Assembly (NCBI RefSeq): GCF_024809855.1
Contig: NZ_JANUEM010000001.1
Coordinates: 186,001-250,000, forward strand
DNA from: Rheinheimera pacifica
GTDB taxonomy: Bacteria; Pseudomonadota; Gammaproteobacteria; Enterobacterales; Alteromonadaceae
DNA: 64,000 nucleotides
Direction: 5' to 3'
The position numbers and the translations under genes were made by a program. Shown in pieces: positions 20,101 through 27,941 of the stretch (its first letter is position 1; the number at the start of each line of letters is the position of its first letter). Under the pieces are notes generated by a model. The model was not told the DNA's origin. It ran no database searches and saw only the letters and a list, made by a program, of their open reading frames with translations.

Positions 20101-23100
20101 GCTAAGGGTCAGCCCATCCGCGCTGACACCCAGATTGTCCGGCATTGCCGGTGCCTGTAAATCAGGTGAGTAAACATTTGCTGCCAGCGATGTATTACCC
20201 GCGGCATCCGTTAAACTTACACTTAATGTTGAACCATCTGTTTGTGCCGGCGTCAGGGTGATACTGAAACTGCCATCGGCCTGCACTATACCGCTGCCCA
20301 CTATCTGGTTTGCAGCGTTGCGCACCGTGACCGTTGCTCCGGCTTCACCACTGCCACTTACGCTGCTGCCATCTGCACTGACCTGTAAATTCACCGGGGC
20401 GTCCGGTGCAGTATTATCATAAGTGCCCACTAAACCCGGCGCCGAGTATTTACCGGCACCGTCGTTTAACACCGCCTGCAAGGTACCACCATCCTGTTGT
20501 GCTGGCGTCAGGGTAATACTAAAACTACCGTCGCCCTGTACTACGCCACTGCCAACCAGCTCACCGGCGGCATTCCATACCTGCACCTGCATACCGGATG
20601 TACCTTCGCCCGTAAGCACTGTGCCATCCATGCTGACACTCAAATTCACCGGTGTCGCTATCTCAACCAAATCAGGACTTTGCACCGTCGCTGCGGTTGA
20701 GGTATTACCCGCGGCATCGCGCAATACCACACTGAGTTGCCCGCCATCTATCTGTGGTGGGTTCAGTGTAATACTAAAACTGCCATCTGCCTGTACTGTG
20801 CCACTGCCGACCACCAACCCCGCAGCATTTAACACCTTCACCGTCGCACCCACTTCGCCTGTACCACTTAGTGCCGTGCCCTGAGCATTCATTTGTACCT
20901 GTTGCGGCATTGCCGGTGGCGTTAAATCCGGGCTATTAATACTGCCTGCTACAGAGGTATTACCCGCAACATCTGTTAGGGTTATCTGAAGTGCGGCTCC
21001 GTCTGTTTGTGCCGGGGTTAGATTAATGCTGAAGCTGCCGTTAGGTAATACCGTTCCTGTACCCACAACTTGATTTGCAGTGTTATATACCACCACTGCG
21101 GCACCGGCTTCGCCTGCACCACTGATAATATTACCCGTTGCATTAATCTGTAGATTAGCCGGCATATCCGGCGCTACCAAATCTGGTGCAGCAACTGCAA
21201 TAGCCAGAGAGCTGTTCCCAGCACTATCAGTAAGTATTACACTGAGCAGCCCACCACTGTTCTGCACAGGTGTCATTTCTACACTGAAAGAACCATCAGG
21301 CTGCACTACTGTAGTGCCTATAATCTCATTTATAACATTGCGTACCGTGACTTCAGCACCTGGTTCTCCGGTCCCCGTCAGTATACTGCCATCTGCATTT
21401 ACCTGCAGATTCAGTGGAATATTTGGTGCTATAAGATCCGGGCTGTTAATAACCGCCGCTGAGGATATGTTACCTGAGCTGTCGGTCAGTGTGATACGAA
21501 GCGGGCTACCATCATTCTGAACCAGATTAAGTGCAATACTGAAATTACCATCTGCCTGCACCACCCCGGTGCCAACCTGATGATTCAAGCTATTATAAAT
21601 TTTTACAATTGCCCCAGGCTCACCCGCTCCCGTGATGACAGCGCCGTTAGCCGAGATTTGCAGATTTACCGGCAGATCCGGAGCGATAAGATCCTGTGCA
21701 ATAACATTGGCTGGCTGTGATGTATTACCGGCAGCATCGGTTAAACTTACACTTAATGTTGAACCATCTGTTTGTGCCGGCGTCAGGGTGACACTGAAAC
21801 TGCCATCGGCCTGCACTATACCGCTGCCCACTATCTGGTTTGCAGCGTTGCGCACCGTGACCGTTGCTCCGGCTTCACCACTGCCACTTACGCTGCTGCC
21901 ATCTGCACTGACCTGTAAATTCACCGGGGCGTCCGGTGCAGTATTATCATAAGTGCCCACTAAACCCGGCGCCGAGTATTTACCGGCACCGTCGTTTAAC
22001 ACCGCCTGCAAGGTACCACCATCCTGTTGTGCTGGCGTCAGGGTAATACTAAAACTACCGTCGCCCTGTACTACGCCACTGCCAACCAGCTCACCGGCGG
22101 CATTCCATACCTGCACCTGCATACCGGATGTACCTTCGCCCGTAAGCACTGTGCCATCCATGCTGACACTCAAATTCACCGGTGTCGCTATCTCAACCAA
22201 ATCAGGACTTTGCACCGTCGCTGCGGTTGAGGTATTACCCGCGGCATCGCGCAATACCACACTGAGTTGCCCGCCATCTATCTGTGGTGGGTTCAGTGTA
22301 ATACTAAAACTGCCATCTGCCTGTACTGTGCCACTGCCGACCACCAACCCCGCAGCATTTAACACCTTCACTGTCGCACCCACTTCGCCTGTACCACTTA
22401 GTGCCGTGCCCTGAGCATTCATTTGTACCTGTTGCGGCATTGCCGGTGGCGTTAAATCCGGGCTGTTAATACTGCCTGCTACCGAGGTATTACCCGCAGC
22501 ATCTGTTAGGGTTATCTGAAGTGTGGCTCCGTCTGTTTGTGCCGGGGTTAGATTAATGCTGAAGCTGCCATTAGGCAGCACTACGCCAATACCCAGAAGT
22601 TCATTATTTACATTAAGTACTCTGACGACAGCGCCTGGCTCACCACTGCCAATCAGTTTCTGGCCATTGTTAATAACCTGCAAGCTGACTGGCATAGGCG
22701 GTGCAGTGAGATCCGGGCTGCCAACCACTGTAGCGGTTGATTGATTTCCGGCTGTATCAGTGAGTGTCACCTGAAGCGAACTACCATCTGTTTGAGCTGT
22801 TGTCAGGTTAACGGTAAAGAGGCCATTTGCTGCAACCTGGCCTGTGCCCACAATAACACCGGCACTATTGCGAATTGTCACTGCGCTGCCCGCTGCACCA
22901 CTACCGCTGAGCGTTGTCCCATCAGCACTAAGTTGTAAATTATCCGGGGCGGCAGGCGGTGTTGTATCAGGTGTGTCAGACCAAACCGGTGCGGAATATT
23001 GATCCCCCATTCTTAGCGATAAACGCAAAGCCCGGCCATCATTCTGTGGTGGGTTAAGCATAACGGTAAAACTACCATCAGGGTTAACCATTCCCCAGCC

Positions 23101-24687
23101 AACCATCTGATTATCTGCATTATATACCATCACTTCAGCACCGGCAGGCTGGGCACTCCCCTGCACCATAGTTCCGTTGGCCTGCACCGTTACATTGGTT
23201 GGTGTTTGCAACATTACTAAATCAGGGCTTTGTACCACAACACTTTCTGAGGTATTGCCGTTGCTGCCTGTCAGCACAACATTTAGCTGCGATCCCTCTA
23301 CCTGTGGTGGTGACAACACTATACTAAAACTACCATCAGCTGCCACAGTACCCGACCCCACTATATCCCCGGCAGCATCACGCACCGTTACAGCAGCACC
23401 GGCCTCACCCCGCCCGGTCAATACAGTGCCGTCATTACTTACAACAAGGGCGGAAGGGGCTGCCGGAGGCGTTAAGTCTGGTGTATTCACGGCACTAACA
23501 GATGACATATTACCGGCCGCATCAGTCAGGGTTACAGACAACGCTGCACCATCTGCCTGCGCAGGGGACAGGTTAATACTGAAACTGCCGTCAATGTTAA
23601 CCATGCCAATGCCAACAATATCACCGGCCTGGTTACGAACTGTAACTACCGAACCAGGATCACCCCGGCCACTGATAACGCTGCCATTACTGCTAACCTG
23701 CAAATCGGATGCTGCTGCAGGTGGCGTCAGATCGGGTGAGGCGACCATTGCAGCCTGTGAAACATTTCCTGCGCCGTCTGTTAGTGTCACACTGAGGGCT
23801 GTACCATCAATTTGAGCCGGCGCTAACGTAATACTAAACTGGCCATTCTGCCCAACCGTACCGGTACCAATAATATCTCCTGCAGCATTACGTACCGTTA
23901 CAACGGCTCCTGGTTCTCCCTCACCGGTTAATACTGAACCATTACTGCCAACCTGCAGATTCACAACAGCTTCCGGTGCCGTTAAGTCCGGAGTGCCCAC
24001 GGTAAGGCTTGCAGATTCGGCCCCGGTGCTGCTGCTTTGCGTTACGTTTAATGAGGCACCGCTAATTTGTGCCGGAGACAATGCAATAGAAAATGAACCA
24101 TCGGCAGCTACTGTACCGGTGGCAATAACCTCACCAGCGGCATTGCGTACCCTAATAGTAAACCCCGGCTGCCCGCGGCCAGTAAGGGTTGTACCTGTCG
24201 CATTTACTGCCAGATCTGACAGTGGCTGTAACACAACCGGAGGAGTGCCAACGACGTTATCATCTCCGCCACTACCGCCCGCCGCTGCAGCTAAAGCGGC
24301 TACCCCGGTAGCACCCAGGCCAATGGCCAGCCAGCTCACTCCTGCCGAAGCAGCAGGCACTAATAACAGCGCATCTAAAGAAGTAAGTTCGGTAAACTGC
24401 AGAGCAGTTAGCCCGGCATCATATTGCCCTAACCATAATGAACTGCCATCTTCAAATACCACCTGGTTATCATCTGCTGCAAAAAAGTTTTGGATATTTA
24501 ATGTGTTACCGTCCGTAAACTGCAATACCAGATCATTGCCCAGTTGCCGTGCAGAACGAACACTGGTATGTGAAGCAGGCACTTTTACAATAGTATTACC
24601 ACTTAGGGAAATATCACCAAACGGCAGTTCACGGCTGGCACCGCTTGCCCTGTCAATAATAGCCAACTCTTCAGTACTGATAATCAT
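14149..24687 (-). CDS. Giant type I-secreted adhesin, BapA/LapF-like, with 32 Ig-like repeats
   Basis: A 3512-residue predicted surface adhesin. Residues about 1-110 resemble the BapA-type prefix domain (ELPFGDISLSGNTIVKV, DGNTLNIQNFF). A hydrophobic stretch (about 115-132) then leads into AAAAGGSGGDDN (133-144). From about residue 156 to 2870 there are 32 tandem Ig-like units of about 85 residues (pattern G.G.PGA.VTVRNAA..IVG.G.V..DGSFS..L.PAQ.DG..L...LTDAAGN.S....PDL.AP). The last 640 residues hold unrelated beta-rich domains (YSYTPDAN and YVYTPNGS cadherin/VCBS-like edges) and a C-terminus that should carry the secretion signal. No Ca-binding RTX nonapeptides are visible. There is no Sec signal, consistent with type I export by the three genes downstream. 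The start ATG follows AGGT at 24696-24699. A role in attachment or biofilm is inferred from the family. Confidence 0.9.
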   Translation of the reverse strand: MIISTEELAIIDRASGASRELPFGDISLSGNTIVKVPASHTSVRSARQLGNDLVLQFTDGNTLNIQNFFAADDNQVVFEDGSSLWLGQYDAGLTALQFTELTSLDALLLVPAASAGVSWLAIGLGATGVAALAAAAGGSGGDDNVVGTPPVVLQPLSDLAVNATGTTLTGRGQPGFTIRVRNAAGEVIATGTVAADGSFSIALSPAQISGASLNVTQSSSTGAESASLTVGTPDLTAPEAVVNLQVGSNGSVLTGEGEPGAVVTVRNAAGDIIGTGTVGQNGQFSITLAPAQIDGTALSVTLTDGAGNVSQAAMVASPDLTPPAAASDLQVSSNGSVISGRGDPGSVVTVRNQAGDIVGIGMVNIDGSFSINLSPAQADGAALSVTLTDAAGNMSSVSAVNTPDLTPPAAPSALVVSNDGTVLTGRGEAGAAVTVRDAAGDIVGSGTVAADGSFSIVLSPPQVEGSQLNVVLTGSNGNTSESVVVQSPDLVMLQTPTNVTVQANGTMVQGSAQPAGAEVMVYNADNQMVGWGMVNPDGSFTVMLNPPQNDGRALRLSLRMGDQYSAPVWSDTPDTTPPAAPDNLQLSADGTTLSGSGAAGSAVTIRNSAGVIVGTGQVAANGLFTVNLTTAQTDGSSLQVTLTDTAGNQSTATVVGSPDLTAPPMPVSLQVINNGQKLIGSGEPGAVVRVLNVNNELLGIGVVLPNGSFSINLTPAQTDGATLQITLTDAAGNTSVAGSINSPDLTPPAMPQQVQMNAQGTALSGTGEVGATVKVLNAAGLVVGSGTVQADGSFSITLNPPQIDGGQLSVVLRDAAGNTSTAATVQSPDLVEIATPVNLSVSMDGTVLTGEGTSGMQVQVWNAAGELVGSGVVQGDGSFSITLTPAQQDGGTLQAVLNDGAGKYSAPGLVGTYDNTAPDAPVNLQVSADGSSVSGSGEAGATVTVRNAANQIVGSGIVQADGSFSVTLTPAQTDGSTLSVSLTDAAGNTSQPANVIAQDLIAPDLPVNLQISANGAVITGAGEPGAIVKIYNSLNHQVGTGVVQADGNFSIALNLVQNDGSPLRITLTDSSGNISSAAVINSPDLIAPNIPLNLQVNADGSILTGTGEPGAEVTVRNVINEIIGTTVVQPDGSFSVEMTPVQNSGGLLSVILTDSAGNSSLAIAVAAPDLVAPDMPANLQINATGNIISGAGEAGAAVVVYNTANQVVGTGTVLPNGSFSINLTPAQTDGAALQITLTDVAGNTSVAGSINSPDLTPPAMPQQVQMNAQGTALSGTGEVGATVKVLNAAGLVVGSGTVQADGSFSITLNPPQIDGGQLSVVLRDAAGNTSTAATVQSPDLVEIATPVNLSVSMDGTVLTGEGTSGMQVQVWNAAGELVGSGVVQGDGSFSITLTPAQQDGGTLQAVLNDGAGKYSAPGLVGTYDNTAPDAPVNLQVSADGSSVSGSGEAGATVTVRNAANQIVGSGIVQADGSFSITLTPAQTDGSTLSVSLTDAAGNTSLAANVYSPDLQAPAMPDNLGVSADGLTLSGTGEPGAAVTVRNMANQIIGTGTVQADGSFSIALTPAQIDGSSLSVTLTDAAGNTSVAGHVNSLDLVAPAIPQNLQIAADGTQITGTGEAGATVTVRDDTNTVIGSGIVAQDGSFTIILTPAQQDGGLLTIILTDSANNSSDNGWLSSPDLIAPEIPLNLNINAAGTLVSGQGELGALVRIYNAAGDLVGSGLVGPDGSFAVVLVPAQGDSGVLSVTLTDAAENESAAGLLTAPDLIPPSAPANLVINAVGSSLTGSGEVNATVTVRNAANQVVGTGTVQGDGSFSITLAPQQNDGGQLSITLTDSAGNVSAASQLASPDLIAPDMPLALQVSNDGSSLTGVGEVGSVVTVRNAANQIVGTSTVQADGSFTISLTPVQGDSGVLHVTLTDAAGNTSVAGNVSAPDLIAPDIPVNLQISADGVTVTGEGEVGAIVRIYNSNNLQIGSGLVQADGSFSITLNLVQNDGSSLRVTQTDAAGNISAAAIIASPDLTAPDAPLNLQLNADGSILTGTGEPGASVTVRNTLNAVVGTGTVLADGSFSISLVPVQNNGGNLNVVLTDNAGNTSGSGTVNAPDLVAPDMPANLQISVNGSILSGTGEAGAGITVRNAANQIVGSGTVQPDGSFTLSLSPAQSDGGVLSITLTDAAGNTSVAGNIASPDLIAPDLPLNLQVNAAGTLLSGTGEVGAGVIVRNAANQVVGTGTVLGDGSFSVTLSPAQTDGLPLNITLTDIAGNTSVAATINSPDLLAPDIPFNLQVNASGTMLSGRGEAGTTVTVRNAVNDIIGTGTVLADGSFNIVLTVVQGDSGLLSVTLTDAAGNTSLAGTVSAPDLIPPAMPLALQVNAEGTGITGTGEIGAVVTVRNATNHIVGSGVVQGDGSFSITLNPPQIDGGELSITLTDAAGNVSAAGSATAPDLIEIATPVNLAMNGAGTELTGEGEAGTIVTVWNEDGQQVGSGVVLPDGTFSVALLPAQIDGRSLEVVLSDGAGKYSAAGLIYSPDLTAPDAATDLQVSADGSVLTGTGEVGAVVEVRNVANQLVGTGTIQPDGSFSIALTPLQRDGSVLQITLTDAAGNTSVVANVSTPDLIAPPAPANLQVNADGLSLTGTGEAGATVTVRNAANQIIGTATVQGDGSFTVVLSPAQNDGSLLQVRQTDPAGNISAAGSVLSPDLVAPLVPVNLQVAADGLSVSGNGEAGATVTVRNALNQIVGTGLVQPDGSFIISLLAVQGDSGLLTVTLTDAAGNTSVAANVNAPDLIPPAVADNLSINAPGTQLTGEGEPGATVTVYNAAAEVVGSGIVAANGTFTIVLNPAQDNGGLLSVVLADSSGNLSAAAQIAAPVVVDIAAYDNAATAKVNILPTETHSATGNAAYTLLLGLLGAINLQVLATPSIGFTVADGSEGQITLTLGTALAIEALGDHRIVLQMKQGNQWVAVSGAGQASFLSVSLLAGNAKGVIVEGLATGEYRAFVAINALVGLSVATTLSGALMQADYSNPVGYDDIAASGNVLTDLNDASQQDLITVNTVVSQVNQTVVAAAGNTVIQGQYGQLTIDAAGNYSYTPDANVTVIGKAEQFQYRITDTATGRQSTATLYVRIDSDQVDLVWGAPGDNAELVLSAGNNSAVAAVVYKNVMDAPVTNLLGTFSTPGAILLNPGKGNAQLTFQVDANDVSNIIIYAGTSLALAVLPSYSVVLEKSNGAGGWVAVPGGSVSGTALLGLPLVGTGVSLSLNGLTGGTYRITVNTTNTIGGSFLSSVQLVQTLTHLDKYTVDTNPGVSGNILADDVLGSSFTKLFVKGSSGLYQEVNYAGINITGSYGVLHINKHGNYVYTPNGSQHHTAGVTELFEYQLRHPSGQIITARLEIRLDVAGAGVLSGSAVLQSDGEEAVALLADDPQLYQQPELFHKGWSPDFDLLRGKVHHTAEVVTELDLHLSQLLDTGQDIQLRSTEVSKVALTADNWQVTTDMHNLRLLAEQDYYQQHNISVV
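20211..21039 (-). repeat. Near-identical 829-bp copy A (adhesin units 14-16 and flanks)
   Basis: Aligns without gaps to 21741-22569 at an offset of 1530 bp, exactly six repeat units. By eye I find six differing bases (first-copy positions 20262, 20842, 20935, 20953, 20969 and about 20994); 20263-20841 is identical. Other units share far less. Confidence 0.9.
21741..22569 (-). repeat. Near-identical 829-bp copy B (adhesin units 8-10 and flanks)
   Basis: Partner of 20211-21039. Units 8-10 equal units 14-16 almost exactly at protein level, while units 11-13 do not equal units 17-19. This points to copying of a three-unit block rather than a simple six-unit duplication. Confidence 0.9.
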
Positions 24688-24980
24688 AGTTTTTACCTGC
24701 TGTAAAAGCGTTACGCTATAAAAACACCATTAAGTAACGGGTGTTTTACCAACATAAAGAATTGTGTTGAGGCAGGGTCGTTATACAACGATATTTTATT
24801 ACTTAATGTTATTAAAAGGCAGCCAGAATACCTGGCTAACAACCACATAAAGTAACAATTAAAACACCCCAGACAAAACAAAACATTTTGTTGGATAAAG
24901 GTAGACGACAGGTTTTCATTCTGTCAACTGGGTATTAAACAGAAACAAGCAAGAGTGAGATGGGCAAAAACAAGGAAGAG
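24688..24980 (-). promoter_or_regulatory. Upstream region of the adhesin operon with a repeated CATTAAGTAA motif
   Basis: The 349-bp gap between the adhesin and ung is AT-rich and has no credible gene. It holds CATTAAGTAAC at 24728-24738, the same motif inverted at 24799-24808 (TTACTTAATG), and CATAAAGTAAC at 24846-24856. Nearby are an 8-bp inverted repeat AAAACACC/GGTGTTTT (24721-24728 and 24740-24747), another AAAACACC at 24861-24868, and a small dyad TCGTT-ATAC-AACGA (24779-24792). The motif may be bound by a regulator of the operon; I do not recognise which one. No confident -35/-10 pair was found. Confidence 0.5.
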
Positions 24981-25012
24981 TAATAAAAATACTAAGCCAG
25001 CAAAGTGCTGGC
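24981..25012 (-). terminator. Terminator after thrABC-ung
   Basis: On the minus strand GCCAGCA (25012-25006), a 3-nt loop and TGCTGGC (25002-24996) are followed by the T-rich TTAGTATTTTTATTA. It lies 25 bp after the ung stop and would insulate the adhesin promoter. Confidence 0.7.
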
Positions 25013-25036
25013 CTAATACGTTGACATTTGCAGTGG

Positions 25037-25693
25037 CTAAATCTGCCAGTTAACCGGGGCTTTGCCCTGATTAACCAGTAATTCGTTGGCCCGCTTAAAA
25101 TGGCCACAACCTAAAAAACCACGATGGGCCGATAATGGCGAAGGATGCGGAGCTTCCAGTACAAAGTGGCGCTGTCGATCGATCAGCCGGCCCTTTTTCT
25201 GCGCGTGTGAACCCCAAAGCAGAAATACAATGCCCTGGCACTGTGCGCTAATTTGGGCAATGACCTTATCAGTAAATTGCTCCCAACCTAAGTGGCGGTG
25301 TGAATTGGGCTGAGTTGCCACCACGGTAAGCACGGTATTAAGCAGCAATACCCCTTGCCGGGCCCAACTTTCCAGACAGCCATGTTGCGGGATCTGAAAG
25401 TCGGCATATTCCAGCGCCAGCTCTTTATACATATTTTGCAGTGATGGTGGCACCCGCACACCCTGGCGTACAGAAAACGCCAGGCCATGCGCCTGATTCG
25501 GGCCGTGATAAGGATCCTGCCCCAGGATCACCACTTTAAGGTTATCCAGCCCGGTTAGTTTAAAAGCATTAAATACATCACTTTCTGGTGGGTATATCAC
25601 CTGCCCGGCCTGGCGCGCCTGTTTTACCTGCTCCAGTGTAGCAATAAAATAAGGTTGAGTTTTCTCCTGTCCTAACAGTTGTTGCCACGACAT
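25037..25693 (-). CDS. ung: Uracil-DNA glycosylase
   Basis: Excises uracil from DNA as the first step of base excision repair. The 218-residue family 1 enzyme shows the catalytic [18 protein letters not shown] motif (D60, H63), the [10 protein letters not shown] segment, LWGSHAQKK and the C-terminal [17 protein letters not shown] loop that penetrates the minor groove. Its ATG shares one base with the thrC stop (TGATG at 25691-25695), so translation is probably coupled and ung sits at the end of the threonine operon. A terminator follows. Confidence 0.96.
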   Translation of the reverse strand: MSWQQLLGQEKTQPYFIATLEQVKQARQAGQVIYPPESDVFNAFKLTGLDNLKVVILGQDPYHGPNQAHGLAFSVRQGVRVPPSLQNMYKELALEYADFQIPQHGCLESWARQGVLLLNTVLTVVATQPNSHRHLGWEQFTDKVIAQISAQCQGIVFLLWGSHAQKKGRLIDRQRHFVLEAPHPSPLSAHRGFLGCGHFKRANELLVNQGKAPVNWQI

Positions 25694-26973
25694 CAGGCTT
25701 GCTCCAGCTTTAATAACTCTTGCTGCAGCACGGTAAAATCTGCCGGAATGTCTTTGCTAAGCCCCTGCTCTGAGGCGCAGCGCGCCAGTACTTCCGGCAA
25801 GGCTATTGGGGTACCCAGAATATTTTCAACCTGCTCTTTAAACTTAGCAGGATGAGCAGTACCGAGGAAAATACCGTATTCGCCTTGCTGCAGGCTGCGC
25901 TTTAATGCTTTAAAAGCCACCGCTGCATGCGGCTCGCTTAAATAGCCAAGCTGCGATAATTGCCGCACACCAAATACGGTGTCGTCTTCATCTACCATTA
26001 CCGCCTCAATATCAGTGCGTTTAATAACGCCCTGCGCCAGTAAAGCCTCTACTCTTGGCCAGTTATTTGGCGCCGCAACATCCATGGCATTTGACAGTGT
26101 GGCAACAGTTGTTTTTGGCTGCCAGTTACCACTGCGCCAATAACGCGGTACGGTGTCATTAGCGTTAGTTGCTGCAACCATACGCTTAATAGGTAAGCCC
26201 AGCGTTTTGGCAATTAAACCGGCGGTTAGGTTACCAAAATTACCACTGGGTACTGCAATAACTATCTGGTTGCGCTTATCGGCAGGCACTTGTGCTACTG
26301 CTTCAAAGTAATAGCAAACCTGGGCAAATAAACGGCTGATATTAATTGAATTAGCTGAATTAATACTGAGTTTTTCTACCAGCGCTTTGTGATCAAACAC
26401 CTGTTTTACCAGTGCCTGACATTGATCAAAATCGCCCTCTACCGCCAGCGTGGTGATATTTTCACCCAGCGTGGTAAACAGCTTTTCCTGTAGCGGGCTG
26501 ATTTTGCCTTTGGGGAATAAAATCACCACCTGCACACCACTCTGGCGGTAAAAAGCATGCGCCACAGCCGCGCCGGTATCGCCCGATGTTGCCGTAACAA
26601 TAGTGGTTTTTTTTCCGCCCTGTGCCTTTGCCAGCGCTTGCGCCATAAAACGGCCGCCAAAATCTTTAAATGCCAGCGTCGGGCCGTGAAACAGTTCCAG
26701 GCAACTTACGTCGTCAGTTACCGGCACCAGTGGCGAAGGAAAGGTAAAAGCATTGCTAACCATCTGCGCGACTTCTGCCCGGCTTAATTCGTCACCGATT
26801 AACGCCTGTAAAATAACGCTACTGCGCTCAACTAATGGCATATCAAGCAGTTTATCAATATTCAGTTCAGGCCAACTGGTAGGGAAAAATAAACCTTGCT
26901 GCTGCCCCAAGCCCTGGCGTACTGCCTGTAAAAAACTCACCTGCTCGGCAGGTACTTTAATATTTGTTAACAT
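25693..26973 (-). CDS. thrC: Threonine synthase
   Basis: PLP enzyme converting O-phosphohomoserine to threonine, the last step of the pathway. The 426-residue protein shows the PLP-Lys motif [32 protein letters not shown] (phosphate-binding Ser/Thr loop), [15 protein letters not shown] and GTAHPAKF. The length matches the E. coli type. It lies 12 nt behind thrB and overlaps ung by one base. Expression should follow the thrL attenuator. Confidence 0.96.
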   Translation of the reverse strand: MLTNIKVPAEQVSFLQAVRQGLGQQQGLFFPTSWPELNIDKLLDMPLVERSSVILQALIGDELSRAEVAQMVSNAFTFPSPLVPVTDDVSCLELFHGPTLAFKDFGGRFMAQALAKAQGGKKTTIVTATSGDTGAAVAHAFYRQSGVQVVILFPKGKISPLQEKLFTTLGENITTLAVEGDFDQCQALVKQVFDHKALVEKLSINSANSINISRLFAQVCYYFEAVAQVPADKRNQIVIAVPSGNFGNLTAGLIAKTLGLPIKRMVAATNANDTVPRYWRSGNWQPKTTVATLSNAMDVAAPNNWPRVEALLAQGVIKRTDIEAVMVDEDDTVFGVRQLSQLGYLSEPHAAVAFKALKRSLQQGEYGIFLGTAHPAKFKEQVENILGTPIALPEVLARCASEQGLSKDIPADFTVLQQELLKLEQA

Positions 26974-26985
26974 CGTTATTCTTTC

Positions 26986-27936
26986 CTACAGCGTCCGTGC
27001 ACCAGCCAATGATAAGCGACAAATTTGTGTGGTCGCGTCCTGATTCTTTTCATAATGCCGCGATAAATAGCCAGCGGCAAGCTGAGCCTGCGCTTCATTG
27101 CAGCATAATGCAAATAAGGTAGGGCCAGCCCCTGATATACCCACATGCAACACCCCTTCAGCCATTAATGCTGTTCTGAGCGAAGGCAGTTCAGGTATCA
27201 GCGGTGTGCGGGCAGGTTCTGCTACCAGATCCTGCAATGCTGCACCGGCGTCTATTTCATCCCCGGCATAAAGCGCACTGACAAAACGGCTTAACATACC
27301 AGCAAAAGCAATACTTTGGGGCAAACTTAACTGCTGCGGCAATACTGCACGTGCAGCCTTGGTTGATAGCACTGTGCCGGGGTAACTCAGCACCACCCGC
27401 CAGTGTTCAAACCAGGGTAAAGTACGGCAAATATGCGGGCTTTGCGGCAACATCAGCTGCAGGCCACCAAAGTAAGATGGCGCGACATTATCGTAATGCA
27501 CACTGCCACTAACACCGCCCTCCGCCTGCGCCATAAGCTGCAACAATTCGGTTTCAGATAACGGTTTACCAAAGTAATCATTAAAAGCATAACACGCTAC
27601 AACTATTGAACAGGCACTGGAACCCAGGCCACTGCCCACCGGCAGGTTTTTATGCAACCGCAGCGCCAGACGCGGTAAGGTACGTCCCAGCTTTTGCTCA
27701 AAGGCATAAAAGCAGCTGAGTACCAGATTATCTGTACTGCTTGCCGGTAACTGGTGTACATAACGGCCAACAATGTCTAAGCTCAGCTCTGTCTGCTCAG
27801 CGCAAATATCCAGTACATCGCCAAACAATTCACCGTTTACCGGCTCAAAAGCGGCACCTAACAAGTCAAAACCCACCGAGAAATTACCGGTAGAAGCCGG
27901 GGCGTAATAACGCTTTATATAAGAAAACTGCTGCAT
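26986..27936 (-). CDS. thrB: Homoserine kinase
   Basis: GHMP-family kinase that phosphorylates homoserine with ATP. In 316 residues it has the YYAPASTGNFSVGFDLLGAAF start, the GHMP glycine-rich loop LPVGSGLGSSACSIVVA (about 95-111) and the C-terminal GISGAGPTLFAL motif. The start ATG at 27936 is 5 nt after the thrA stop, so the two are cotranscribed and likely coupled. Confidence 0.96.
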   Translation of the reverse strand: MQQFSYIKRYYAPASTGNFSVGFDLLGAAFEPVNGELFGDVLDICAEQTELSLDIVGRYVHQLPASSTDNLVLSCFYAFEQKLGRTLPRLALRLHKNLPVGSGLGSSACSIVVACYAFNDYFGKPLSETELLQLMAQAEGGVSGSVHYDNVAPSYFGGLQLMLPQSPHICRTLPWFEHWRVVLSYPGTVLSTKAARAVLPQQLSLPQSIAFAGMLSRFVSALYAGDEIDAGAALQDLVAEPARTPLIPELPSLRTALMAEGVLHVGISGAGPTLFALCCNEAQAQLAAGYLSRHYEKNQDATTQICRLSLAGARTL

Positions 27937-27941
27937 CGTTA

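Larger units (their letters stand above)
16085..24220 (-). repeat. 32 tandem 255-bp coding repeats of the adhesin
   Basis: The Ig-like units are almost all exactly 85 codons, so the DNA has a 255-bp period across about 8.1 kb. Most units are diverged from each other at DNA level, which should limit slippage, except for the block at 20211-21039 and 21741-22569. Units 5, 9, 15 and 28 (counted from the N-terminus) form a distinct subtype whose unit ends in YSAP/YSAA instead of the DAAGNTS pattern. Confidence 0.9.

Noticed and set aside
16085-24220. CRISPR-like appearance of the regular repeats
   Set aside because: The period is 255 bp with continuous coding sense and no short identical repeats separated by unique spacers; there are no cas genes.
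15315-24721. Many long plus-strand open frames opposite the adhesin (for example 16469-16993, 17003-17479, 20423-20884, 21953-22414, 23177-23815, 23993-24721)
   Set aside because: They are antisense shadows of the repetitive adhesin codons; they repeat with the 255-bp period, have no RBS pattern, and two are identical only because the underlying block is copied.
24899-25107. Minus-strand 63-codon frame 24916-25107 overlapping the ung end
   Set aside because: It is the ung 3' region in another frame running into the AT-rich gap and terminator; no RBS or family pattern.
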